Below are positions 35,840-45,405 of a stretch of 64,000 nucleotides of DNA, in pieces. The notes below the pieces were generated by a model, which was given only the letters and a program-made list of their open reading frames with translations, was not told the origin of the DNA and made no database searches. Within the stretch, counting starts at the first letter, position 1, and each line of letters begins with the position of its first letter. The stretch lies in assembly GCF_018131075.1 (NCBI RefSeq), contig NZ_JAFCLS010000001.1, positions 186,001 to 250,000 of the forward strand, written 5' to 3'. Source of the stretch: Bradyrhizobium sp. JYMT SZCCT0428. Its GTDB lineage: Bacteria > Pseudomonadota > Alphaproteobacteria > Rhizobiales > Xanthobacteraceae. The position numbers and the translations under genes were made by a program.

Positions 35840-35916
35840 CTCGGCTCTCTCCTCGAAGCGGAACTCCGGTGATAATCAGTTCGTGCCGACGAAGTTCCGC
35901 CGCGCCCGCTGGGCGG

Positions 35917-36723
35917 TTAGCCCGCTCGCTCCAGCGTCAGCCGCATCCCGTCAAAAGCCGGGATCACGCCGGCCGGCAGGCTCTGGCGAAGCACCTCATA
36001 ATCGAGGTCGGAATGCATGTTGGTGATGACGGCGCGGCGCGGCTTGAAGCGCCCGATCCAGGACAGCGCGTCGTTGATGCTGAAATGGCTGGGATGCCCG
36101 GCATAGCGCAGCCCGTCGATGATCCACAGCTCGAGGTTTTCCAGCGCCGGCCAACTCTCCTCGGGAATGTCGTGGAGGTCGGGTGTGTAGGCGGCATCCC
36201 CAATGCGAAATCCCAGCGCGGGAATCTTGCCGTGGTGAACCAGGAAGGCCGAAAGCTCCACCGGTCCTCCCTTCCCCTGTGTGGTGTGGCTCTCGCCGGA
36301 TTCGATGGAATGACGCGTCAGGATTGGCGGGTAATCGCTACCCTCGGGCGAGATGAAGCAATAGGAGAACCGCGCCATGATGTCTTTCGCGGTCGACTGA
36401 TTGAAGTAGACGGGAATGCGCCGCCGCTGATGCAGCACGACCGAGCGCAGATCGTCGATGCCGTGGGTCTGGTCGGCGTGCTCATGCGTCAGAAACACCG
36501 CGTCGATATGATCGACATTGGCGTCGATCAATTGCTCGCGCAGGTCGGGCGAGGTGTCGATCACGATCCGCGTGGTGCCGTGCGCGCCCGTGCGCTCGAC
36601 CAGCAGCGAACAGCGGCGGCGGCGATTCCTGGGGTTGTTGGGATCGCAGGCGCCCCAACCGAGCGCCGGACGCGGCACGCCGGCGGAGGAACCACAGCCA
36701 AGGATCGTCAGCGTCAGCGTCAT
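35917..36723 (-). CDS. MBL-fold metallo-hydrolase (PhnP-like)
   Basis: This 268-residue protein has the metallo-beta-lactamase signature FLTHEHADQTHGIDDLR. LGCGSSAGVPRPALGWGACD is the start of the family often annotated as PhnP-like phosphodiesterases. Further metal ligands are likely in the YAGHPSHFSI and ITNMHSDLDYEVL segments. The substrate is unknown. Its ATG overlaps the tatD stop as ATGA, so it is coupled to the operon dacA-like, tmk, holB, metG, tatD. Confidence 0.9.
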   Translation of the reverse strand: MTLTLTILGCGSSAGVPRPALGWGACDPNNPRNRRRRCSLLVERTGAHGTTRIVIDTSPDLREQLIDANVDHIDAVFLTHEHADQTHGIDDLRSVVLHQRRRIPVYFNQSTAKDIMARFSYCFISPEGSDYPPILTRHSIESGESHTTQGKGGPVELSAFLVHHGKIPALGFRIGDAAYTPDLHDIPEESWPALENLELWIIDGLRYAGHPSHFSINDALSWIGRFKPRRAVITNMHSDLDYEVLRQSLPAGVIPAFDGMRLTLERAG

Positions 36724-37511
36724 GCGGGCGCTTTCGGCGCGGGTACCTTGGAAAACAGCCGAAAGAAGTTTTCGGTTGTCTGCCGCGAGATCTCCTCCAG
36801 CGAAACCCCGCGCGCCTCCGCCAGCACTTTGGCCACCTCGACCACGTAGGATGGCTCATTGCGCTTGCCGCGGAATTTGCCGGGCGCCAGATACGGTGCG
36901 TCGGTTTCGACCATGATGCGATCGGCCGGCAGTTCGGCGGCGAGTTCGCGCAAGGCTTCCGACTTCTTGAACGTCAGGATGCCCGTGAACGAGATCGAAA
37001 GTCCCAGCGAGATCGCCTTCATCGCCAGTTCGCGTCCGCCGGTGTAGCAATGCAGCACCGCGCGAAACGGTCCCTTGGCCATTTCCTCCTCGAGGATACG
37101 ACCGCAACCTTCATCGGCGTCGCGGGTGTGAATGACCAGCGGCAGGCCGGTGGCGCGCGCGGCGGCGATATGGGCGCGAAAACCGCGCTCCTGCGCCTCC
37201 GGCGAGCCGTCATCGTAGAAATTATCCAGCCCCGCCTCGCCCAGTGCGATCACCTTCGGGTGCTTCGTCAATTCGATCAGCTCGGCGGCCGGAATGCCGT
37301 CTTCCTCATCGGCGTGGTGCGGATGGGTGCCGACCGAGCAATAGACGTTCGGAAACCGCTCGGCGATTTGCAGCAGCCCGCCAAGCCGCCTCACCCGCGT
37401 CGAGATGGTGACGATGCGGCCGATCCCCGCGCCTTCGGCGCGCGCAACGATGCCGTCGAGATCGTCGGCGAAATCGGGAAAATCGAGATGGCAGTGGCTG
37501 TCGACGAGCAT
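36720..37511 (-). CDS. tatD: TatD family metal-dependent hydrolase/DNase
   Basis: This 263-residue TIM-barrel protein starts LVDSHCHLDFPDF with the two-His metal site. Later ligands are in GEAGLDNFYDD, LVIHTRDADEG, LHCYTGG and METDAPYLAPGKFRGKRNEP. TatD proteins are 3'-5' exonucleases implicated in DNA repair or turnover. The ATG at 37511 was chosen. It sits between metG and the MBL gene, a conserved bacterial cluster. Confidence 0.93.
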   Translation of the reverse strand: MLVDSHCHLDFPDFADDLDGIVARAEGAGIGRIVTISTRVRRLGGLLQIAERFPNVYCSVGTHPHHADEEDGIPAAELIELTKHPKVIALGEAGLDNFYDDGSPEAQERGFRAHIAAARATGLPLVIHTRDADEGCGRILEEEMAKGPFRAVLHCYTGGRELAMKAISLGLSISFTGILTFKKSEALRELAAELPADRIMVETDAPYLAPGKFRGKRNEPSYVVEVAKVLAEARGVSLEEISRQTTENFFRLFSKVPAPKAPA

Positions 37512-37525
37512 GGCGTTCGAACCGA

Positions 37526-39457
37526 TCAATCTGCCTTTGGCTCGACGTAGCGCGGAAACACCCCAACCGGCGCCGGCAATGCCGTACCCGCTGCGATGCG
37601 CGTGGAAAGCGCTGCGAAATTACGCGACTTGATATCTTGGGGGATACCGAGGCTGTCCAGCAGCTTGCCGGAGGATTCCGGCATCACCGGCTGTGCCAGG
37701 ATCGCGATCTGGCGCACGACTTCCGCGGTCACGTACAGAACGGTCTTCTGCCGCGCCGGATCGGTCTTTGCCAGCGCCCACGGCGCCTCGCCCGCGAAAT
37801 AGCGGTTGGCTTCAGCCACCACGGCCCACACGGCGCTCAGCCATTGATGGATCTGCTGCGTCGCCATCGCTGACCGCGACGCTTCGAGCATGGCATCGGC
37901 CTGCGCCAGGATCGCCTTGTCGTTGTCGCTGAATTCGCCGGGCTCCGGCAGGATGCCGTCGAGTTGTTTGGCGATCATGGAAAGCGAACGCTGCGCCAGG
38001 TTGCCGAGATCGTTGGCGAGATCGGCATTGATACGCGCGACGATAGCCTCGTGATTGTAGCTCCCGTCCTGACCGAACGACACTTCGCGCATGAAGAAAT
38101 AGCGTATCTGATCGACGCCGTATTGCGCCGCCATGGCGAAGGGATCGACGACGTTGCCGACAGACTTCGACATCTTCTCACCGCGGTTGAGCAGGAAGCC
38201 GTGGCTGAAGACACGATGGGGGACCTCGACACCGGCCGACATCAGGAAGGCAGGCCAGTAGACGGCGTGGAAACGCACGATATCCTTGCCGGTGACGTGC
38301 AGATTGGCCGGCCAGTAACGCTGGAATTCGGCGCTCTCGACGTCGGGATAGCCGGCGGCCGTAATGTAATTCGTGAGCGCGTCCATCCAGACATACATCA
38401 CATGGGACGGAGCGCCCGGCACCTCGATGCCCCAGTCGAACGTCGTTCGCGAAACCGATAGATCCTTCAGGCCGCCTTTGACAAAGCTCGCAACTTCATT
38501 GAGCCGCTCGCGCGGCAGCACGAAGTCGGGCACGTCAGCATAGAGGGCTAGCAACTTGTCCTGATAGGCCGACAGGCGGAAGAAATAGGTCTCTTCCTCG
38601 GTCCACTCGACCGGCGAGCCCAGCGGCTCGCGGCGAATGCCATCGTCCCCGACGGTCGTTTCCGCTTCGTCGAAATAAGCCTCCTGACGGACCGAATACC
38701 AGCCGGCGTACTTGTCGAGATAGATATCTCCGTTCTTCTCGATCGCGCTCCAGAGTGCCTGGCATGCCCGCTTGTGGCGCGGCTCGGTGGTGCGGATGTA
38801 ATCGTCATATGAGATGTTCAGCGCGGCCATCATGTCGCGGAATCGCGCGGAGTTGCGATCCGCAAGAGCGAGCGGCGTGAGGCCCTCAGCTACCGCGGTT
38901 TGCTGCATCTTGAGGCCGTGCTCGTCGGTTCCCGTCAGAAAGCGGACGTCGAACCCGTCGAGCCGCTGAAAGCGTGCGATCGCGTCGGTGACCATCGCGG
39001 TGTAGGCATGCCCGATGTGCGGTATGCCATTCGGATAGAAGATCGGCGTCGTGACGAAGTAACTGTTGCGCGGCGTGGCAGCCTTCGGGCGCTTCGGCGC
39101 GGATAGCGGCTTTGCGGCCGCGACTATTTCCTTGGGCGCATTCTCAGGCGTATTCGCGGCCGTATTCTTGGGCGCGGTGGCGCGCTTCTTCGTTATCGTT
39201 TTCTTCGCGGATTTTTTCGACGATTTCTTCGAAGGCTTCTTGGCAGCCTTCTTCGCCGCCGACTTCTTCCCGGCTTTCTTTGCCGTCTTCTTCACGGATT
39301 TCTTGACAGCTTTCTTGGCAGCCTTCTTCGACGCCTTGCGCGATTTTTTCACGCCGCGCTTTTTAGCGCCGGCCGTTTTGGTGGCGCGCGCAGGCGAAGA
39401 CTTGCGGGCCTTGGCCTTTTTCTTTTTGGAGGTTTTCTTGTTAGCCTTCGCCACCAC
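37526..39457 (-). CDS. metG: Methionyl-tRNA synthetase with histone-H1-like N-terminal extension
   Basis: The catalytic core begins near residue 132 with [20 protein letters not shown] (class I HIGH motif) and has KMSKS in [12 protein letters not shown] helical anticodon domain follows, so it charges tRNA-Met. It lacks the C-terminal dimerisation domain. Unusually, residues 1-130 are a Lys/Ala/Ser-rich low-complexity tail full of KK and KAAKK units, like histone H1 or AlgP tails. The start is GTG 39457 (followed by another GTG), preceded by a clear AAAGGAAA site. No in-frame start near the core is evident, so the tail is probably made. Confidence 0.92.
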   Translation of the reverse strand: MVAKANKKTSKKKKAKARKSSPARATKTAGAKKRGVKKSRKASKKAAKKAVKKSVKKTAKKAGKKSAAKKAAKKPSKKSSKKSAKKTITKKRATAPKNTAANTPENAPKEIVAAAKPLSAPKRPKAATPRNSYFVTTPIFYPNGIPHIGHAYTAMVTDAIARFQRLDGFDVRFLTGTDEHGLKMQQTAVAEGLTPLALADRNSARFRDMMAALNISYDDYIRTTEPRHKRACQALWSAIEKNGDIYLDKYAGWYSVRQEAYFDEAETTVGDDGIRREPLGSPVEWTEEETYFFRLSAYQDKLLALYADVPDFVLPRERLNEVASFVKGGLKDLSVSRTTFDWGIEVPGAPSHVMYVWMDALTNYITAAGYPDVESAEFQRYWPANLHVTGKDIVRFHAVYWPAFLMSAGVEVPHRVFSHGFLLNRGEKMSKSVGNVVDPFAMAAQYGVDQIRYFFMREVSFGQDGSYNHEAIVARINADLANDLGNLAQRSLSMIAKQLDGILPEPGEFSDNDKAILAQADAMLEASRSAMATQQIHQWLSAVWAVVAEANRYFAGEAPWALAKTDPARQKTVLYVTAEVVRQIAILAQPVMPESSGKLLDSLGIPQDIKSRNFAALSTRIAAGTALPAPVGVFPRYVEPKAD

Positions 39458-39511
39458 GAATTTCCTTTAAACGTTCAAATCAGATTGTCCGGATTAACAT
39501 CAAACGGAGCA

Positions 39512-40552
39512 TCACCGCGTGGCTTCCGCGAGCATCCCGAATACCGAGAAAACCAGCGGTTTTCGTTCCAGATTGTACGATTCCGTATCGCGCGCGGCGC
39601 GGATGATCTTTTCCCATACCTCCGCCAGCCGTGCAAGGCGCGGCAGGTTGGCGTTGGCGTCACCCGCGCGCAGCTTTTCTCCGATCCAGCGATCGATGCC
39701 GTCGACAAAGGCCGCAAGGGCCACGCGGTCGCTGCCGCCCAGCGCGTCACCGAGCGCGTGCAATTCGCGGGGGTCAACATGCGGCAGGGTCGCCAGCAGC
39801 GCCGCGGTCCGTTGCTGCAGCTTGAGCGCATCGCCGCCGAGCAGCGTGACCGCGCGTGAGACACTGCCCTCCGCCGCCTCTGCCGCTTCCGCGAGCGCGG
39901 GATCATCGGCCATCATGTTCGCAGCCTGTGCGGCGGCGCGGATAACGTCTTCGGTCGCCAGCGGGCGAAGCGGCAATTTGCGGCAACGGGACAGGATGGT
40001 CGGCAGCGCCCGCGCCGGCGAATGACTGACGAGCAGAAACAGCGATCGCTGCGGCGGCTCCTCCAGTATCTTGAGCAGTGCGTTTGCAGCATTGGGATTG
40101 AGCTCGTCGACGGTATCGACGATGCAGACCCGCCAGCCATCGACCGCCGCGGTCGAGCCGAAGAACGAGATCGTCTCGCGCGTCTCGTCGACCGTGATGA
40201 CGGTGCGCATCACGCCGCGGTCGTTGAGGCTGCGCTCCAGCACCAACAGCCCGCCATGGGCGCCATTGGTGACCTGCCGCGCAACGGGATCGGTGGGATC
40301 GACCGCCAGCGTCTCCGCGCGTTGCACCGATGACGACAGCGGGTTGGGATGCGCCAGTACGAACCGTGCCATGCGATAGGCCAGCGTCGCCTTGCCGATG
40401 CCCTGCGCGCCGCCGATCAGCCAGGCATGCGGAATGCGGCCGCTGCGGTAGGCGTTGAGCAGTGCGGTCTCTGCCTCGCGATGCCCAAACAGATCTGGCG
40501 TTTCGCGGGGATGCCGGACTGTGGTCTCCTGCTCGACCTTACGGGCACTCAT
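39512..40552 (-). CDS. holB: DNA polymerase III subunit delta-prime
   Basis: This 346-residue clamp-loader subunit has an AAA+ fold with Walker A GGAQGIGKATLA, a DELNPNAANALLKILEEPP block and SRCRKLPLRPL (sensor region). The zinc-binding Cys cluster is not obvious, as in other alphaproteobacterial delta-prime proteins. The ATG at 40552 overlaps the tmk stop (ATGA). The order tmk-holB-metG-tatD-MBL is widely conserved. Confidence 0.93.
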   Translation of the reverse strand: MSARKVEQETTVRHPRETPDLFGHREAETALLNAYRSGRIPHAWLIGGAQGIGKATLAYRMARFVLAHPNPLSSSVQRAETLAVDPTDPVARQVTNGAHGGLLVLERSLNDRGVMRTVITVDETRETISFFGSTAAVDGWRVCIVDTVDELNPNAANALLKILEEPPQRSLFLLVSHSPARALPTILSRCRKLPLRPLATEDVIRAAAQAANMMADDPALAEAAEAAEGSVSRAVTLLGGDALKLQQRTAALLATLPHVDPRELHALGDALGGSDRVALAAFVDGIDRWIGEKLRAGDANANLPRLARLAEVWEKIIRAARDTESYNLERKPLVFSVFGMLAEATR

Positions 40553-41235
40553 GCGGAACTCGCCGTCGAGGAAATAGCGAACAGGTGATCGCGCAAGGCC
40601 TTCCAGACACGGGCTGCGACTGTGTCGGTATCCGCGTTGGCGTCGATCAGCGCGCAGCGCTGCGGATCTTCCGCGGCGATCTGCCTGTAGGCGTCGCGCA
40701 GATCCTGGTGGAACTTGACATCCTCGGCCTCGAAACGGTCGGGAGCGCCGGTGCCGCGGCGGGCGGCCGCGCGCTTGAGGCCAACTTCAACAGGGATGTC
40801 GAGGATGATGGTCAGGTCCGGCTTGAGATCGCCGATGGTGACCCGCTGCATGGCGTTGAGCACGGCGGGCGAGACCTGTCCCAGCCGCCCCTGATAGGCA
40901 CGCGTCGAATCCGAAAACCGGTCGCACAGCACCCAGATCCCCTGGCCGAGCGCAGGCTGAATCACCGTGCGCACATGGTCGTCGCGGGCGGCGGCAAACA
41001 GCAGCGTTTCCGCCTCCGGCCCCAGCAATTTGCCCATGCCCGACAGCACGAGATGACGGATGATTTCGGCACCCGGCGATCCGCCGGGTTCGCGGGTGAC
41101 GATCGCGCGCAGCTTTGCCGCTGCAAGGCGATCGGCAAGTTTCTTGATCTGCGTGGACTTTCCGGAGCCCTCGCCGCCTTCGAACGAAATGAACTTTCCG
41201 CGCCCCGAAGGCCGGCTAACCGTTGCTTCGGCCAT
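40549..41235 (-). CDS. tmk: Thymidylate kinase
   Basis: This 228-residue enzyme phosphorylates dTMP to dTDP. The P-loop FEGGEGSGKSTQ, TREPGGSPGAE, the DRFSDSTRAYQG box and the LID region RAAARRGTGAPDRFE are present. It starts at the ATG at 41235, two bases after the D-Ala-D-Ala carboxypeptidase gene. Confidence 0.96.
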   Translation of the reverse strand: MAEATVSRPSGRGKFISFEGGEGSGKSTQIKKLADRLAAAKLRAIVTREPGGSPGAEIIRHLVLSGMGKLLGPEAETLLFAAARDDHVRTVIQPALGQGIWVLCDRFSDSTRAYQGRLGQVSPAVLNAMQRVTIGDLKPDLTIILDIPVEVGLKRAAARRGTGAPDRFEAEDVKFHQDLRDAYRQIAAEDPQRCALIDANADTDTVAARVWKALRDHLFAISSTASSA

Positions 41236-41237
41236 GA

Positions 41238-42500
41238 TCAGAGCTTCTCTGCGCTCGCGCGGAACATGCCGATGACAAGCTCGCTGGCGCCGTCGATCGC
41301 CCGGCGCATCGTCGAACCGGTCGCGACCGCCTCCGCAGCATAGACCGGCGCCTCCATCGCGACATTGCCGCCGCGCCAGACCCGCACCACGCCCACCGGC
41401 TGGCCCTCGGCGACCGGCGCTCGCACCGGGCCGTTATAGACCAGGCGCGCGATCAGTTTTTCGCTGCCGTTCTTCGGCACCATCACCTTAATCGGCTCGC
41501 GGCTCGCCAGCTTGACCGACCGGCTTTCACCGCCGAACACCTTGGCGTATCCGACCTGTTGATTGGCAGCGAACAGCGTCCGCGCCTCGAAATTGCGGAA
41601 CCCCCATTCCAGCATTTTCTTGGCTTCCGACGCGCGATCGTCGGGGTCTTCAAGCCCGTTGATCACGACAATCAGCCGGATGTCGTTCTGGACGGCGGAG
41701 CCGACCATGCCGTAGCCGCCGTCCTTGGTGTAACCGGTCTTCAGCCCGTCGGCGCCATTGAGCGAGTTCAGCAGCGGATTGCGGTTCTGTTGCCGGATCT
41801 TGTTCCAGATGAATTCCCTCTCCGCGAACAGCTTGTACATGTCCGGATAGGTCAGGATGATATGACGCGAGAGGTTGGCCAGTTCCCGCACCGTCATCTT
41901 GTTGGCGGGATCGGGCAGCCCGTTGGAATTGCCGAAGGTCGACCTGGTCATGCCGAGCTCGCGTGCCCGCTTGGTCAAGAATTCGGCGGCAAAGATCTTC
42001 TCGTTTCCGGCCATCCCCTCGGCGAGCGCGATGCAGGAGTCGTTGCCGCTCTGGATGATCGCGCCCTTCAGCAGATCGTCGACCGAAACCTTGCTGTTGA
42101 GGATGGCAAACATGGTCGAGCCGCCCGCCGGCGCGCCGCCTTTGCGCCAGGCGTTTTCGCTGATGCGATATTCGTCGGTCAGTTTGATCTTGCCGGTCTT
42201 GACGGCGTTGAACACCACCTCGGCCGTCATCAGCTTCATCATGCTGGACGGCGCCCGCAACTCGTCGGCATTCTTCTCAAACAGCACGCTGCCGCTGGTG
42301 CCTTCAATCAGGATTGCGGTCGGCGCGTCGCCGTCAAAGCCACCCTCGACTTCCTTCTTGGCGCCCTGCACGCTGTTGTTGGCGGCGTAGACAATCCCGC
42401 CCCAGCCGACGGCCAGCGCCAGCGTGGCCGCGACCAACCCCCGCCACAGGCGAGCAGCGGCGGCGTCAGATTTGCTGGAAACGGGTCTGTCGGCAGCCAT
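41238..42500 (-). CDS. D-alanyl-D-alanine carboxypeptidase (penicillin-binding protein 5/6 type)
   Basis: This 420-residue exported enzyme trims the terminal D-Ala of peptidoglycan stem peptides. After a hydrophobic N-terminal segment (residues about 21-40) come the three active-site motifs: SxxK in APSSMMKLM, SxN in QSGNDSC and KTG in GLKTGYT. The C-terminal PBP5-like beta domain includes KVFGGESRSVKLASRE. The ATG at 42500 was chosen; the longer upstream frame is antisense to the hydrolase promoter. It heads the minus-strand operon. Confidence 0.93.
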   Translation of the reverse strand: MAADRPVSSKSDAAAARLWRGLVAATLALAVGWGGIVYAANNSVQGAKKEVEGGFDGDAPTAILIEGTSGSVLFEKNADELRAPSSMMKLMTAEVVFNAVKTGKIKLTDEYRISENAWRKGGAPAGGSTMFAILNSKVSVDDLLKGAIIQSGNDSCIALAEGMAGNEKIFAAEFLTKRARELGMTRSTFGNSNGLPDPANKMTVRELANLSRHIILTYPDMYKLFAEREFIWNKIRQQNRNPLLNSLNGADGLKTGYTKDGGYGMVGSAVQNDIRLIVVINGLEDPDDRASEAKKMLEWGFRNFEARTLFAANQQVGYAKVFGGESRSVKLASREPIKVMVPKNGSEKLIARLVYNGPVRAPVAEGQPVGVVRVWRGGNVAMEAPVYAAEAVATGSTMRRAIDGASELVIGMFRASAEKL

Positions 42501-42667
42501 CGGCAATGTCCTGAATCCCGGCGTTCTAACAGTTGGAAGTATCGCAAACAACACAGGTTTTCGGACTTGTGGATCAGCCGATCCAATTGCGGTGCCGACC
42601 GAACGACCGTATCCTTCCCAAGCGCTGCAATTTCCCGACAAGATACGAAAAACAGGGCGGAAACGCG

Positions 42668-43609
42668 ATGCCATCCTCACGGACCATTTCTGCCAACGGG
42701 ATCGAGTTGTTTGTGCTCGAGCAAGGTCAGGGTCCGCTGGTGCTGCTCTGTCACGGCTGGCCGGAATTGTCCTATTCGTGGCGGCACCAGATCCCTGCGA
42801 TCGCGGCAGCCGGTTTCCATGTCGTGGCCCCGGACATGCGCGGCTTTGGCCGCAGCAGCGCGCCCACTGATGTCGGGGCTTACAGCATCTTCGACAATGT
42901 CGGCGACATGGTTGCACTGGTGTCGGCGCTGGGCGAAAAGCAGGCCGTCATTGTCGGCCATGACTGGGGTGCCCCGGTTGCCTGGCACGCGGCGATGTTC
43001 CGCCCGGACGTCTTTACGAAGGTCGCGGGCCTCAGTGTGCCGCCCCCGTTCCGCGGCCGCGGCCGGCCGCTGGAGAGCCTGCGCGAAGGTGGAATCACCA
43101 ATTTCTACTGGCAATACTTTCAGACCCCCGGCGTTGCCGAGGCCGAATTCGAGCGCGATGTCGCATTGACCATGCGCCTGGTGCTTGGGCGCGGGGTGTC
43201 CGATCCGGCCGCGCTCTACATCGCCGAGGGCAAGGGCTTTCTCGGCAACATCAGCCCGGTCGTGAAGCTGCCGGATTGGCTCGGTGAGGCCGACATCGCC
43301 TATTTTGCCAAGGTCTATCGGGAATCCGGCTTTCGCGGCGGACTGAACTGGTACCGCAATCTCGACCGCAACTGGGAGCTCACCGCCCCCTGGCAAGGTG
43401 CCCAGATCCATCAGCCGTCATTGTTCGTCGCGGGATCGAAAGATTCCGTGATCACCGGCCTGATCGGCGCCAAGCGCGTGACCGAACTGGAGCGGGTACT
43501 GCCTAACCTACGGCAAAAGCTGATCATCGACGGCGCCGGTCACTGGGTTCAGCAAGAACGGCCCGATGAGGTCAACGCCGCTTTGATAGCCTTCCTGAAG
43601 AATCAGTAG
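42668..43609 (+). CDS. Alpha/beta hydrolase, epoxide-hydrolase-like
   Basis: This 313-residue protein has the HGWPE oxyanion motif (HGWPELSYSW) and the nucleophile elbow GHDWGAPVAWH with Asp as nucleophile. A cap domain follows, and the catalytic His is in GAGHWVQQERP. The Asp nucleophile and the cap Tyr (NWYRNL) favour soluble epoxide hydrolase over haloalkane dehalogenase, but this is not certain. The ATG at 42668 has GGGCGGAAA upstream. Its 3' end overlaps rlpA by 7 bases, tail to tail. Confidence 0.88.
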   Translation: MPSSRTISANGIELFVLEQGQGPLVLLCHGWPELSYSWRHQIPAIAAAGFHVVAPDMRGFGRSSAPTDVGAYSIFDNVGDMVALVSALGEKQAVIVGHDWGAPVAWHAAMFRPDVFTKVAGLSVPPPFRGRGRPLESLREGGITNFYWQYFQTPGVAEAEFERDVALTMRLVLGRGVSDPAALYIAEGKGFLGNISPVVKLPDWLGEADIAYFAKVYRESGFRGGLNWYRNLDRNWELTAPWQGAQIHQPSLFVAGSKDSVITGLIGAKRVTELERVLPNLRQKLIIDGAGHWVQQERPDEVNAALIAFLKNQ

Positions 43610-44559
43610 AGCCCGCGCCCGCTCAAAACCTCGCTCGGGCCCCGCGGATCGATCGGCAGATAGGCCGAGCGCGGCGTGGCGGCATAGCCCGCCTCGTTTT
43701 CGTAAGAGACCGCACGTGGGTTTTCCAACGCCCGGCCCCGGGTGCGGTTGGAGGTCGACATTTCCGAGGTCGCATTGATCGAGGCGTAGTCCGCCGACGT
43801 GTTGCCGAGGCTATAGGGCCGTCCCTCCGGCATCGGAACCTCGCCTCGGACCCGACCCGCGGAGGACGGGATCTCGGGAACGAACGGCCGGGCGGAAGCC
43901 ACACGCACCGTGGACGGCGACGGCGCCGGAACGCCGGTCCGCAAGGTCGCCATCAGCTGACGGTCGTCGGAACCCTCCAGGGGCGCCCGCCCAACATATT
44001 CGACGCGGACTTTGGCGACACCATTGCTTTTGAAATCAAGGAGTTCGGCTGCCTTATTCGAGACGTCTATGAGGCGGTTGCCATGATATGGGCCACGGTC
44101 ATTGACGCGGACGACCAGCGATTTGCCGTTACGCAAATTGGTGACGCGGGCGTAGCTGGGGATCGGCAGCGTTGGATGGGCTGCGGTCAGCGAGAGCATG
44201 TCGAATACTTCGCCATTGGCGGTCAGCCGGCCATGGAAATCGTCGCCGTACCAGGAGGCCATGCCTTCCGCACGATAGTCGGGGTCTTCCTCGGGCACGT
44301 AGACCCGCCCCGCCACGGTGTAGGGCTTGCCGATTCGGTAGGTGCCGCCACCCTTCGGCACGCGTTCGCCCATCGCCACCACCCGGGGGCTCGAGGAAAC
44401 GCCGTACTTGGGATCGACGCGGCTCGCGAACTTGCCCGACGAGGCGCAATTGGCAAGCAGGAGACAGGCGGCCACGGCAGTAGCGCCACGCGCCACCCGG
44501 ACCATCGATTTCGGCCGTCGAATCCCCATCTGCCCCAAATACCATTCTCGCGGCCGCAT
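43603..44559 (-). CDS. rlpA: Septal ring lytic transglycosylase RlpA family lipoprotein
   Basis: A lipobox, LLANC, follows a basic and hydrophobic signal. The double-psi beta-barrel domain contains GMASWYGDDFHGRLTANGE, ALTAAHPT-like LSLTAAHPTLP and VRVNDRGPYHGNRLIDVS, the hallmark RlpA residues. The C-terminal 100 residues are Pro/Ser/Arg-rich with no recognisable SPOR domain. ATGs at 44559, 44529 and 44505 are possible starts; that at 44529 has GGGG close by. It is anchored in the outer membrane and acts on denuded peptidoglycan strands, judging from studied family members. Confidence 0.9.
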   Translation of the reverse strand: MRPREWYLGQMGIRRPKSMVRVARGATAVAACLLLANCASSGKFASRVDPKYGVSSSPRVVAMGERVPKGGGTYRIGKPYTVAGRVYVPEEDPDYRAEGMASWYGDDFHGRLTANGEVFDMLSLTAAHPTLPIPSYARVTNLRNGKSLVVRVNDRGPYHGNRLIDVSNKAAELLDFKSNGVAKVRVEYVGRAPLEGSDDRQLMATLRTGVPAPSPSTVRVASARPFVPEIPSSAGRVRGEVPMPEGRPYSLGNTSADYASINATSEMSTSNRTRGRALENPRAVSYENEAGYAATPRSAYLPIDPRGPSEVLSGRGLY

Positions 44560-44903
44560 GCCTACGTTGAGGCTGCCCGGCCTGATTCCTTGATACGGCC
44601 CACCTCCGCACCAAGTCGTAAAGATATCGCAACCCGAACACGGCGGAAATGCGGTGCGCGCCGCCGTGGTGAATCAATGGTTGCTACCGGTGTGGTCGCC
44701 TTGGGTTTGCCGTGGTCCCCCGGCGGTTTACGGGCTTCATTGTGACGATCGCCCATAGACCATCCCTGCCCTGTCCCGGTTTCAGACAATCTGTTGCAGC
44801 AAATCATCACTCGGCCCGGATCTGTCGTTTCGGCTACTGAATCTTTTTGACTGTGCAACGCCGCAGTCGTTCTGTGCGTGCAGGGGCGCAAAGGATTTGT
44901 GCG
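44560..44903. other. Intergenic region without recognised gene
   Basis: Short antisense frames here lack any domain or start support. The region separates rlpA from a run of very small membrane-protein genes. Confidence 0.35.
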
Positions 44904-44993
44904 ATGATTGAGACGGTTACAGCGATTATGGGCTTGGTGAGCGCGGCGATTTTCCTGGCTCATGCATTCGAAGGCTATCGTTCCCGGGCCTGA
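44904..44993 (+). CDS. 29-residue single-helix membrane peptide
   Basis: ATG at 44904 with AAAGGA eight bases upstream. The product begins IETVTAIMGLVSAAIFLAHA and ends EGYRSRA: one hydrophobic helix with a short basic tail, and the positive-inside rule suggests a cytoplasmic C-terminus. Too short for family assignment. The clear ribosome site and the helix-plus-Arg architecture support it being real. It lies in a run of similar tiny genes. Confidence 0.5.
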   Translation: MIETVTAIMGLVSAAIFLAHAFEGYRSRA

Positions 44994-45111
44994 GTTTCAG
45001 GTCCTGCCGGTGGTTTTGGCCACCGGCAGAAAGACGCATCACCTCTTTCGAGGCGGGAGATTTTGAAAGCTTTAATCAATTCGGACGAGCATCCAGAGTG
45101 GCAGGTGTATC

Positions 45112-45210
45112 ATGCGCAACCACGATTTGGTCTCCAACGGATTCCTCGCACTGACCACGGCCAGCCTGGTGCTGCTGTGCTCAAGCTTGCTGGCGTTCGC
45201 GCTCGGCTAG
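45112..45210 (+). CDS. 32-residue membrane peptide, first copy of a tandem pair
   Basis: ATG at 45112 after GGCAGGTGTATC. The product starts MRNHDLVSNGFLALTTASLV and ends LLCSSLLAFALG, one transmembrane helix. It matches the product of 45406-45504 at about 20 of 32 positions (NHD-V-GFLAL---LVLLCS--L), and the upstream DNA is also related (CGGACGAGCATCCAG versus CGGACCAGCCTCCAG). This is a local duplication retaining the coding frame, good evidence that the peptide is real. Function unknown. Confidence 0.65.
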   Translation: MRNHDLVSNGFLALTTASLVLLCSSLLAFALG

Positions 45211-45405
45211 ACCGCAAGCCTTCCGCATTGCTGGGCGGGATGGCACCGTCAACCGCGCGAAATGACGCTTTCCCCGGCGGCACGCCCCTAGAAAAATGGT
45301 AGCAAGCCCGTTCACCACTTGTTCGTAGGCTGTGAATTCCTTAAGCCGATTCCGAAATTTTTAATAAATGCGGACCAGCCTCCAGTCAGCGGCAGGAGGT
45401 GTACC

